Shown here one piece after another: positions 7,247 through 13,791 of a stretch of DNA of 14,118 nt. The stretch covers positions 1-14,118 of the forward strand of contig QHYF01000021.1 of NCBI GenBank assembly GCA_003224075.1. The letters run 5' to 3'. The notes under the pieces were generated by a model. That model made no database searches. It had not been told where the DNA came from and was given only the letters and a program-made list of their open reading frames with translations. The stretch is from Acidobacteriota bacterium. GTDB taxonomy: Bacteria > Acidobacteriota > Terriglobia > Acidiferrales > UBA7541. Position numbers and translations under genes: made by a program. Positions within the stretch are counted from its first letter, which is position 1, and each line of letters begins with the position of its first letter.

Positions 7247-8038
7247 CTATTGAGGCCGGACGGGCGGGGGCGTGATCGGTTGGGCCTGCCCCAGATTGGT
7301 GAATTGAATCTGGGTGCCGTCGAGCGTGAGATCGCGTTCGAGAACAATGTCCATCGTAGAGCCGCGGGGGAGTTCCGCTTCGGGCCCCCGCGTCAGCATC
7401 ACAGCCGCGAGACCCGCCGCCGCACCGATTCCGGCGCCAATGCCAGCACCTTTGGGGGTGCGGGTGGCAATGGCGCCTATCCCCGCTCCTGTGACCGTTG
7501 TGGATACCACCGTCCCCGCCTTCTTGCCCTTGTTGCCGCCGCCGGTGACTTTGCCTTCCGAATCCATGGTCTCATTGCCGCCGGAATCCGCACTGCGTGG
7601 CGCTGCATTCAAATTGACAGTGTAGCCGTTGGGAAGAATTAACGTGTCCAAACGGAGCCGAAATTCACCTCTTCCCTTAACGCGCCCGGGGCGCTTGGAT
7701 TCGAGCAGCGCGCCGCGCAAATACGAGCCCACGGGAATCACGACGCGATTATTCTGCGTAATCGGGAAGGACGTCTGTAGATAGACAGAGTCGCCCGGCT
7801 TGGCGCTACGTGTGGAGATGCCGTTCTGGAGCACGACGCCGACTCGTGTTCCCGCGGGAACAGTGATTTTTTCGCCGGGGCCGGGCGGCTGTCCCTGCGC
7901 AGGCTTGGGGGCTACCGGAGGCGGTGCGTCGGACTGCGGCCCTTCAGGCTGCTGCGCGGCGCAGGACGCGCCAATTGCCAGAATGCTTGCCATCAAAAAC
8001 AGGATTTGGCGAAACCCTCGACGCAGCAGCTCTCTCAT
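7247..8038 (-). CDS. Exported protein with TrbI/VirB10-like pattern and glycine zipper
   Basis: Predicted protein of 263 aa. The signal peptide begins MRELLRRGFRQ, with a hydrophobic core and cleavage near CAAQQ. A proline-rich linker (PPPVAPKPAQGQPPGPG) follows. The remaining part has the TrbI/VirB10 C-terminal pattern: PAGTRVGVVLQNGIST, VVIPVGSYLRGAL, GEFRLRLDTLILPNGY, then a glycine-rich zipper (GAGIGAGIGAAAGLA) and LPRGSTMDIVLERDLTL. The frame is open up to 8125, but the start at 8038 is preferred: GGAGGG lies 5 bases upstream and the signal peptide begins there. No conjugation genes are near. An envelope role, perhaps spanning or lining the outer membrane through the zipper, is inference. 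It shares its architecture with the product of 1007-1747. Confidence 0.85.
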   Translation of the reverse strand: MRELLRRGFRQILFLMASILAIGASCAAQQPEGPQSDAPPPVAPKPAQGQPPGPGEKITVPAGTRVGVVLQNGISTRSAKPGDSVYLQTSFPITQNNRVVIPVGSYLRGALLESKRPGRVKGRGEFRLRLDTLILPNGYTVNLNAAPRSADSGGNETMDSEGKVTGGGNKGKKAGTVVSTTVTGAGIGAIATRTPKGAGIGAGIGAAAGLAAVMLTRGPEAELPRGSTMDIVLERDLTLDGTQIQFTNLGQAQPITPPPVRPQ

Positions 8039-8043
8039 GGCAA

Positions 8044-8049
8044 CCCTCC
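8044..8049 (-). promoter_or_regulatory. Ribosome-binding site that sets the start at 8038
   Basis: Read on the minus strand this is GGAGGG, 5 bases before the ATG at 8038-8036. It selects this start over the in-frame start at 8125. Confidence 0.75.
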
Positions 8050-8093
8050 GCAACACTTGATGCGATGCATTAAGCAACGATCTCGGATGCCTG

Positions 8094-8099
8094 AGTATA
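8094..8099 (-). promoter_or_regulatory. -10 box candidate for the minus-strand exported protein
   Basis: On the minus strand this reads TATACT, five of six matches to TATAAT, 55 bases before the ATG at 8038. The -35 position has no good match but overlaps a small palindrome, CCTTC-GG-GAAGG (8110-8121), which could bind an activator or repressor. Confidence 0.4.
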
Positions 8100-8146
8100 C
8101 CGCGACCGGCCTTCGGGAAGGGCACATGAGGGCATCAGACGGCGGT

Positions 8147-8175
8147 TTGACCTGCATCCGGGCGAGGGCTACGCT
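8147..8175 (+). promoter_or_regulatory. Sigma-70-type promoter for the 66-aa gene
   Basis: TTGACC (8147-8152) and TACGCT (8170-8175) are separated by exactly 17 bases. Transcription starting near 8182 would leave a short leader with GTGAGGAG (8185-8192) 6 bases before the ATG at 8199. It diverges from the promoter candidate of the gene ending at 7247. Confidence 0.6.
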
Positions 8176-8198
8176 CTAGCAAGAGTGAGGAGAATCGC

Positions 8199-8399
8199 AT
8201 GGCCAAGCTTGCGCTGATTTACGGGATGCGGTTGTTACCCGAAGAAGAACTTCGCGAAGTGAGGGACGCGTCGGTGGTGCTGAAGAATGGCCGCACGGCG
8301 CGCGTGACCATGCATCTTATCGAGGGCACTAAGGAAGAGATCGAATCAACCTTCCGGCAATCCATCGAAGCCTTCTTCGATATGTATCCGGAGATTTAA
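8199..8399 (+). CDS. Small protein of unknown function, 66 aa
   Basis: Short but well supported: a consensus-like promoter, a good ribosome-binding site and a clean stop (TAA). The product is soluble-looking, with an N-terminal MAKLALIYGMRLLPEEEL, a middle stretch that looks like two beta strands (ASVVLKNGRTARVTMHL) and an acidic C-terminal helix (TKEEIESTFRQSIEAFFDMYPEI). There is no signal peptide, cysteine or membrane segment. I do not recognise the family. It is probably monocistronic, because the next gene is convergent and begins its stop only 37 bases later. Confidence 0.8.
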   Translation: MAKLALIYGMRLLPEEELREVRDASVVLKNGRTARVTMHLIEGTKEEIESTFRQSIEAFFDMYPEI

Positions 8400-8435
8400 A
8401 AGTTCGAAGTTAAACATTCGGACCAGAAGAGCGGA

Positions 8436-8750
8436 TTAGCGATTGCCGAAATTTTCTGGATCGGCGCTGGGATCCCCAAGATTATCGCTGATGAGAACCG
8501 TGGATTGGCCGGTTAATTCGAAGCGTTTCCGGCATTTGTAGCACGCCACGAGATCGTCCAGCCGAACCATGTACGACGCAGCCTTGTCAAACTTTCTCTT
8601 GTCTTCTTCGCTGACGCCGCGCGGCAATTCTTTCCTCTTCCGGCAGACTTTCCAGCGAACCGGGAATTCAAAATCCTTGTGACAGCTCGGGCAGATGAGC
8701 TTCACTTTCCGGGTTTCTTCTTTTTCCGTATAGAAGGCGCGTTCGTCCAT
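8436..8750 (-). CDS. Zinc-ribbon protein of unknown function
   Basis: A 104-aa protein. Two CxxC pairs, C20-P-S-C23 and C70-Y-K-C73, each in a knuckle-like context (LICPSCHKDFEFPV and VACYKCRKRFEL), indicate one zinc ribbon split by an insert rich in lysine and arginine (about 34-56). The C-terminal 25 residues look disordered. Its ATG is 2 bases after the stop of the polysaccharide deacetylase gene, with no clear ribosome-binding site, so it is probably translated by coupling. This zinc-binding pattern is found in nucleic-acid-binding and in protein-protein adaptors, and I cannot choose between them. Whether it acts with the deacetylase or only shares its transcript is open. Confidence 0.8.
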   Translation of the reverse strand: MDERAFYTEKEETRKVKLICPSCHKDFEFPVRWKVCRKRKELPRGVSEEDKRKFDKAASYMVRLDDLVACYKCRKRFELTGQSTVLISDNLGDPSADPENFGNR

Positions 8751-8752
8751 GA

Positions 8753-9517
8753 TTAAAACGCGGGTGGGCGCACCGCTTCCTCGATTGTAACAAATTCGAG
8801 GCCGAGGTCACGCCAGCGAGGCAGCCAGTATTCGAGGGCGGCGAGCGTTCGCGAGCGGTCGCCGTTCATTTGGCGGTGTGAACCGTCGTGCAGGCACAGT
8901 ACATCACCGGTACCACTGGCGGCGGGTTTGGAGCCATTCCCCAGGCTTCGCTGAGCATGGTCGGCAATGAGCTGAAGTCGAGGAAGCAACCACTCCGTCG
9001 GCCTCTCCCGCCAGTCTCCCGGAATCAACGTCCACATCACCGTGCCATAACCGAGTTCCCGAGCCGCCGGAATCACCCAAGGATTCCGGAAGCCATAAGG
9101 TGGGCGGAACCACTTTGGCGGCGCGCCAATCGCATTGGAGATGGCGCTGTGGCAAAGCCGAAGCTCAACTCGAATTTGCATGGGGGCAAGCCGGAAGAGA
9201 TTTGGGTGAGTCTCCGTATGATTCCCCACCACGTGCCCGCGCGCGACGGTTTCTTTGACCAACTCGGGACTTTCCCTGACAAAGCGCCCAATCAGAAAAA
9301 ATGTGGCGCGCGCGTTGTAGCGATCCAGCAGATCGAGCAGCCTCGGAGTGATCGCCGGATTCGGCCCGTCGTCAAATGTGATGGCCAGCTTCCTCGCCGA
9401 ATTGGTCCTGCAGATGGTCGACCCAAACAGTTGCGCTCGCGGCCAGGCCGTACCATATGCGATTGCTCCCCCCGCTGCCGCCGCGACTGCTGTTCCGAAC
9501 ACGAACACAGAGTTCAT
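8753..9517 (-). CDS. Polysaccharide deacetylase (NodB homology domain, CE4)
   Basis: Predicted protein of 254 aa. It begins with an N-terminal membrane or signal segment (about 4-22), which would place the catalytic part in the periplasm. Family motifs are complete: TFDDGPNP with D49/D50, the metal-binding HTETH (H100, H104), RPPYGFRNP, and LCLHDGS near the end. These enzymes use a divalent metal to remove N- or O-acetyl groups from glycans such as chitin oligomers, peptidoglycan or poly-GlcNAc. The gene diverges from the YaiO-type barrel, HEAT and glycosyltransferase genes, which suggests it trims their polymer; peptidoglycan is the alternative substrate. The frame is open to 9835. I chose 9517 because it places the hydrophobic segment at the N-terminus. 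9583 is a second possibility, and neither has a strong ribosome-binding site. Confidence 0.9.
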   Translation of the reverse strand: MNSVFVFGTAVAAAAGGAIAYGTAWPRAQLFGSTICRTNSARKLAITFDDGPNPAITPRLLDLLDRYNARATFFLIGRFVRESPELVKETVARGHVVGNHTETHPNLFRLAPMQIRVELRLCHSAISNAIGAPPKWFRPPYGFRNPWVIPAARELGYGTVMWTLIPGDWRERPTEWLLPRLQLIADHAQRSLGNGSKPAASGTGDVLCLHDGSHRQMNGDRSRTLAALEYWLPRWRDLGLEFVTIEEAVRPPAF

Positions 9518-9620
9518 TTTGGGGCATTTTCGCACAGGGTCTAGCAAGAAACTACAGAAGAGCGCCGAACCTAAAGACAGCATGGCGTTCCGAAGGCTGT
9601 GAACACGGCATAAAAATCGC

Positions 9621-11030
9621 GTGGGCACGACGAAAAAGCCTTTTACCGGAAGTAACTCAGAGACAACAAGGTGGTTGCATGAAGGCGAGTCTGGAAGCCG
9701 CATTGCTCGATTTAAAGGAAGGCAAAACTCGCCTAAAGGACGAACCATCGCAGTTCCTCGCATTCTACGGAAACCGGAACCGGGTTGGTGTGCTCTAGCG
9801 GCACTATGCCTGGTCATGATGTTTTCCGCGCGCATTCACGGCCAGGAAGTCGCAAGCGACTGGCAGAGCGACGCGCGCCGGTTTGCGGAAGTGCAGAACT
9901 GGGACGCCGCGATGAGAGTTGTGGACGGCGTTCTCAGAAAGGCGCCGCAGGACGTGGAAGCAAAGACGTGGCGAGCGCGCATTCTGCTGTGGTCCGGGCA
10001 CATCGTTGAGTCCGAGCGCGAATTCCGTCTCCTGGCGAGGGCGGCACCACAAGATCCGGACTTGCGACTGGGATTGGCAAGTGCGCTTGGCCGCGAAGAA
10101 CGATGGAAAGAGGGTCTGCGGGAGCTGGACGCTGCTGTTGAAGTGGACCAAAAGCGGGCCGATCTGCATGCCGCACGCGGGCGAGCCTTGCGCGCCCTCG
10201 GAAGAATGGATGACGCGCGACAAGAATTTGTAACAGCCCTGCAGCAGGAACCGGCCAGCGAAGAGTCAAGGGCCGGGCTGCTCTCGGTCCGCGCGGAGCC
10301 GAAGCACGAATTGCGCCTGGGAACGGACACGAATCTTTTCAACTTTGCGGGCACCTACCAAGGCGAATGGGTCAGCCTGACGTCACATTGGAAGGAACAT
10401 TGGGGCACCAGCTTTGCCGGAAATTTCTATCAGCGCAACGCAACGATTGCAGGAAAGTTCATTGCCAGCGCGACCGGGCGCTCGAAGCGCTGGGGCGGAC
10501 TCACCCTTGGCGGCGCATCAGCGCACGATGTGGGAATTATTCCGGAGACCGAAGCCTTCTATAGCTACGACCGAGGCTGGCGAATTGGCGAATCCGGGTT
10601 TTTGCGGGGAGCCGGGGCGGCGTTGGAAGAGCGTTGGTACTGGTTTACGGCGGCGCGCATCCTGACGCTGAACGGAACAGCGACATTTTATTTGCCACGG
10701 GAGTGGACCTGGTCGCTGAGCTTGTTGGGGGCGCGGAGCCGTTTTTCGAGCACCGCCGCGGAGTGGCGGCCCTCCGGAACAACACGGCTGGGATTTCCGT
10801 TGGCGGCGCGGGGTGAGCGCCGGCTGAGCGGAAACGTGTTCTTTGCGGCGGGTACCGAAAATTTTGCAATTGTGGATCAGGTCGGACGATTTTCGGCGCA
10901 ATCGTACGGCGGCGGGTTCAAATTTCAATTTACGCGGCGGCAGGACGTAACCGCCTACGCCGCCTATCAGAAAAGAACCCAGGACCGAACACAAACTTCT
11001 TTTGGATTCAGCTATGGAATCCATTTTTAG
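9621..11030 (+). CDS. TPR protein with YaiO-type outer-membrane beta-barrel
   Basis: Up to 469 aa from a GTG at 9621. A hydrophobic export segment (about 56-70, ALAALCLVMMF) is followed by TPR-like helical repeats (about 79-215), for example RFAEVQNWDAAMRVVDGVL and ARGRALRALGRMDDARQEF. After that comes a beta-rich domain (about 228-469) with alternating aromatic and polar strands and a terminal GIHF; a C-terminal phenylalanine is the usual signal for outer-membrane barrel assembly. The barrel resembles the YaiO family. TPR plus barrel is also the design of polysaccharide exporters such as PgaA and BcsC. It overlaps the HEAT gene by 17 bases. The start is uncertain: GTG 9621 or TTG 9675 are the only common in-frame starts before the export segment, while the best ribosome-binding site serves an ATG in another frame at 9679. 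Confidence 0.85.
   Translation: MGTTKKPFTGSNSETTRWLHEGESGSRIARFKGRQNSPKGRTIAVPRILRKPEPGWCALAALCLVMMFSARIHGQEVASDWQSDARRFAEVQNWDAAMRVVDGVLRKAPQDVEAKTWRARILLWSGHIVESEREFRLLARAAPQDPDLRLGLASALGREERWKEGLRELDAAVEVDQKRADLHAARGRALRALGRMDDARQEFVTALQQEPASEESRAGLLSVRAEPKHELRLGTDTNLFNFAGTYQGEWVSLTSHWKEHWGTSFAGNFYQRNATIAGKFIASATGRSKRWGGLTLGGASAHDVGIIPETEAFYSYDRGWRIGESGFLRGAGAALEERWYWFTAARILTLNGTATFYLPREWTWSLSLLGARSRFSSTAAEWRPSGTTRLGFPLAARGERRLSGNVFFAAGTENFAIVDQVGRFSAQSYGGGFKFQFTRRQDVTAYAAYQKRTQDRTQTSFGFSYGIHF
9668..9674 (+). promoter_or_regulatory. Strong ribosome-binding site pointing into another frame
   Basis: AAGGTGG lies 4 bases before the ATG at 9679. That ATG is not in the frame of the TPR/barrel gene but opens a 39-codon frame that ends at 9798. 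The site is directly adjacent to an in-frame TTG at 9675, which is too close to serve it normally. Confidence 0.55.
9679..9798 (+). CDS. Possible 39-aa leader peptide or displaced N-terminus
   Basis: A short frame (MKASLEAALLDLKEGKTRL onward, stop TAG at 9796-9798) with the best ribosome-binding site in the area. It lies wholly inside the 5' part of the TPR/barrel gene, in the +1 frame relative to it, and ends just before the export segment. It could be a regulatory leader peptide, the true N-terminus separated from the rest by a frameshift (real or an assembly error), or chance. The composition, helical and charged, gives no family. Confidence 0.3.
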   Translation: MKASLEAALLDLKEGKTRLKDEPSQFLAFYGNRNRVGVL

Positions 11031-12228
11031 ATTGATCCACAAACTGGGTCCCGCAGGCATCGTCTTAAAGGCCATCTTTGCTGCGCTGGTTGCGGACGGG
11101 CTCCTGCTGGCATTCATTCTGCTCCGGCGCTCGTACCGCAAGCGCTATTTCGCGAAGCGAGACGCGCGGGTGTTTCATTTCCGCGCCGTCTGGGAGCAAC
11201 TGATTTCCGGAAAAATACCGTACCTAGCCTGGCGCGGGAAGATCTTTGACCGGAGAGTCGTCGAATCACTAGCTCTGGATGCGCTCGAAGCGGCGCCCGC
11301 GGAAGGGGCGGCGCGAGTGCTGAATTTTCTGCGTGTCAGCGGGTTGATGCAAACACGCATCTATGAAGCGCGGAAATACCACGGGTGGCAGCGGCGAAAA
11401 GCCCTCGTTGCGCTTGGGCAGACGCGCGCGGCGGAAGGCATTGCCGCGCTGGGTGAAGGATTGCGCGACAACAATGCGGAAACCCGGCTGGCCGCGCTGC
11501 GCGGATTGGGGCGCACAGGCTTGCCTGCCGCTGCCGAGGAAATTCTCCGCTGGGTGGGGGAAAGGGGGCTGGTCGTGCCCGCGCTTCCATTGGAGAACGC
11601 GCTGATGAATTGCTGCCGCGAACGGCCGCAACTCGTGCCGCGATACATGGCTGCCGCGCACGGAGAGTTGCGGGAGCTACTGGGAAGAGTGCTCGGGGAG
11701 GTCGCCACGCAGACCATGGATGCAGACCTGACGGAGATGGCTGGGGACCAAGCACCTGAGGTGCGAGCATCCGCCGCGCGCGCCTTGGGGAACGCCCGGC
11801 CCAAGATTGCTCCGCCCGTGCTGGCAGAGATGGTAAAGGACCCAGTGTGGTTTGTGCGGTTGCGCGCGACCGTTGCGCTGGGCCAGTTGCGCACGGTGCG
11901 CGCGATCCCAGCTCTGCTACTGGCGTTGACGGATTCGCACCGGCTGGTGCGGCTGCGCGCGGCGCAGGCCCTCGCGGACCAGGACGAAGACAGCTCCGTG
12001 ATTTTCGGGGCCGTGGCGGACACCGAAGATGCCTATGCAATAGATGCCTATATCACCGCGGCCGAAAACGCTGGAATCTACGGCGAGTTGCTCGAGAAAC
12101 TGCAGACCGGGCGGTCCATGGAGGAGGAACGACGAGGCCATTTGCTGGATATCGCCGGCCGCAAGGTGGCACTGGGTCCTGGAATACATCCCGGAGTGTC
12201 GGCAAAGCCCGACGCGGTTGCGTCATGA
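11014..12228 (+). CDS. Membrane-anchored HEAT-repeat protein
   Basis: Predicted protein of 404 aa. One membrane segment (about 14-37) is followed by a strongly basic stretch (RRSYRKRYFAKR), which by the positive-inside rule places the rest in the cytoplasm. HEAT/PBS-lyase-type repeats are visible at about 125-175 (RRKALVALGQTRAAEGIAAL, ETRLAALRGLGRTG) and about 245-330 (EVRASAARALGNAR, VRLRATVALGQLR, VRLRAAQALADQ). Such repeats bind other proteins; no catalytic motif is seen. The ATG at 11014 overlaps the end of the barrel gene by 17 bases, and the stop overlaps the glycosyltransferase start (ATGA), so it is translated as part of the same unit. A scaffold or regulator of the glycosyltransferase is the natural inference. 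A TTG at 11002 is an alternative start. Confidence 0.88.
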   Translation: MESIFRLIHKLGPAGIVLKAIFAALVADGLLLAFILLRRSYRKRYFAKRDARVFHFRAVWEQLISGKIPYLAWRGKIFDRRVVESLALDALEAAPAEGAARVLNFLRVSGLMQTRIYEARKYHGWQRRKALVALGQTRAAEGIAALGEGLRDNNAETRLAALRGLGRTGLPAAAEEILRWVGERGLVVPALPLENALMNCCRERPQLVPRYMAAAHGELRELLGRVLGEVATQTMDADLTEMAGDQAPEVRASAARALGNARPKIAPPVLAEMVKDPVWFVRLRATVALGQLRTVRAIPALLLALTDSHRLVRLRAAQALADQDEDSSVIFGAVADTEDAYAIDAYITAAENAGIYGELLEKLQTGRSMEEERRGHLLDIAGRKVALGPGIHPGVSAKPDAVAS

Positions 12229-13637
12229 TGCCGCGCTTCTTGGAATGGGCCAACAACGGGCTGTTCCTTTATTACGTGACTTGTAATCTCATCTATTTGT
12301 CCCTTCTGCTAGTGGCCTTCTATACCAGCGCCCGGCACCAGCGCCGCCTGCAGAGCTATCGGCTGGATTGGATCAAATCGTCGCCTCTCTCGCCTCCCAT
12401 CACCGTACTTGGACCCGCGCACAACGAGCAAAAGTCAATCCGTGCATCCGTGCGTTCCCTGCTCTCGCTGGATTATCCGCAAGTGGAAGTGATCGTTATC
12501 AACGACGGATCAAACGACGGCACTCTAAACGAGCTAAAGGAAGAATTTGAGCTGCGGCAGATGAATGCGCTGTATATCCAAGAGCTAAAGAGCGCGCCCG
12601 TGAAAGCGCTCTACCGGAGCGTGAGAGATCCTCGGTTGCTGGTGATAGACAAGGATTCGATCGGGAGCAAGGCGGACGCCATAAACGCGGGGCTGAATGC
12701 CGCGACTTCGCCGTACATGTGCGTGGTTGACGCGGACTCGGTATTGGAGCCGGACGCCCTGTTGCGCATCATGGTTCCAGTGCTGAGCGACCCAAAGCAG
12801 GTGATCGGCGCCGGGGGCATCGTGCGCGTGTTGAATGCCTCGGGAGTCAAAGGCGGACGGCTACAGCAGGTGCTGCTGCCAAGGAAAGGCATTGAGGTCG
12901 TGCAGGTCGTGGAATACCTGCGGGCGTTTCTGATCGGACGCGAGGCCTGGGCGCAAATGAACATGCTCATGATCATATCCGGCGCGTTCGGAGTTTTTCG
13001 CACGGACTTGGTGCGGGCCGTTGGCGGATATCGCGCGGATACCGTCGGAGAGGACATCGATCTGGTGACTCGTTTGCATCGGTATCTGCTGGAACGCAAC
13101 CAGAAGTATCGGATCCAGTTCGTGCCGGACCCGGTGTGCTGGACCGAAGTGCCGTCGGACTTGCGCTCACTGGCAAGACAACGGGCGCGGTGGCAGAAGG
13201 GCTTGTTCGATGTTCTGTGGAGAAACCGCGACATGATGTTCCGCCGCCGCTACGGGCGAATCGGGGGTTTTGCGCTTCCCTACTTGTGGTTGTTCGAACT
13301 GTTCGCTCCGGTGGTGGAAATCGGAGGGATCTTCACCATTGCGCTCGCGGCCGTGTTGGGGATGCTCAGCAGGGAATTTTTCCTGCAGTTTCTACTCTTC
13401 GGCTACGCTTTTGCCACCGTCATTTCCATCGGGTCAGTGCTTCAGGAAGAGCTCACCTACAAACGGTACAATGACTGGAAGGATGTCGCTCGGCTGATCG
13501 GCTGCTGCTTTCTGGAGCATTTTCCTTACCGGCAGATGCACATGTTCTGGCGGTTGCAGGGGCTGTGGCAGTATCTGCGCGGCGATACGAGCTGGAAGCC
13601 GCTGAAGCGGCGGGGCATGGAATCGGCGGGAACGTGA
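12225..13637 (+). CDS. Processive family 2 glycosyltransferase, membrane polysaccharide synthase
   Basis: Predicted protein of 470 aa, with BcsA/PgaC/NodC-like layout. An N-terminal membrane segment (about 11-33) precedes a GT-A catalytic domain: VLGPAHNEQ, VIVINDGSNDGT, the DAD metal site (169-171) in VVDADS, E276/D277 in GEDIDL (catalytic base region) and QRARW at 319-323. The D, DxD, D, QxxRW set marks processive synthases that polymerise and extrude beta-linked glycans from UDP-sugars. Two or three membrane segments follow (about 345-425). There is no PilZ domain, so no direct sign of cyclic-di-GMP control. The start is the ATG at 12225, overlapping the HEAT stop, with a second ATG at 12228. 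The sugar (GlcNAc, glucose or other) cannot be read from sequence. A divergent deacetylase suggests an N-acetylated sugar, but this is inference. Confidence 0.93.
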   Translation: MMPRFLEWANNGLFLYYVTCNLIYLSLLLVAFYTSARHQRRLQSYRLDWIKSSPLSPPITVLGPAHNEQKSIRASVRSLLSLDYPQVEVIVINDGSNDGTLNELKEEFELRQMNALYIQELKSAPVKALYRSVRDPRLLVIDKDSIGSKADAINAGLNAATSPYMCVVDADSVLEPDALLRIMVPVLSDPKQVIGAGGIVRVLNASGVKGGRLQQVLLPRKGIEVVQVVEYLRAFLIGREAWAQMNMLMIISGAFGVFRTDLVRAVGGYRADTVGEDIDLVTRLHRYLLERNQKYRIQFVPDPVCWTEVPSDLRSLARQRARWQKGLFDVLWRNRDMMFRRRYGRIGGFALPYLWLFELFAPVVEIGGIFTIALAAVLGMLSREFFLQFLLFGYAFATVISIGSVLQEELTYKRYNDWKDVARLIGCCFLEHFPYRQMHMFWRLQGLWQYLRGDTSWKPLKRRGMESAGT

Positions 13638-13735
13638 GGCGACATGCGTGCAAGAGCCAGTGCTTCTTGTGGGGTCGTCCTCATCCATATCTCAAATGAG
13701 CTGGAAGGGCACCGACCTCTTGAGTCCTGAAATTC

Positions 13736-13771
13736 GGCCGGGCCAACCGGACGCGTCAGAACGGCCCGGCC
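13736..13771. terminator. GC-rich hairpin between convergent genes
   Basis: GGCCGGGCC at 13736-13744 and GGCCCGGCC at 13763-13771 are perfect complements around an 18-base loop, about 100 bases after the glycosyltransferase stop and 20 bases after the end of the minus-strand PspA-like gene. There is no T run on the plus strand and only a weak one (GAATTT) on the minus strand. Its position fits a two-way transcription end, though it is not a classical intrinsic terminator. Confidence 0.5.
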
Positions 13772-13791
13772 ACAGGGGAAAGTAAACCATT

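Noticed and set aside
1007..8038. Type IV secretion or conjugative element suggested by the TrbI/VirB10-like proteins
   Set aside because: No other conjugation, relaxase or ATPase gene is present, and the flanking genes are ordinary housekeeping and regulatory genes.
11336..12040. Minus-strand open frames of 220-234 aa opposite the HEAT gene
   Set aside because: The translation is rich in A, R, P and S with no recognisable motif and lies wholly opposite a gene with clear HEAT repeats.
11847..12224. 126-residue N-terminal extension of the glycosyltransferase
   Set aside because: The extension overlaps the HEAT gene in another frame and is low-complexity G/R-rich. The ATGA overlap at 12225 followed by a membrane segment is the expected start.
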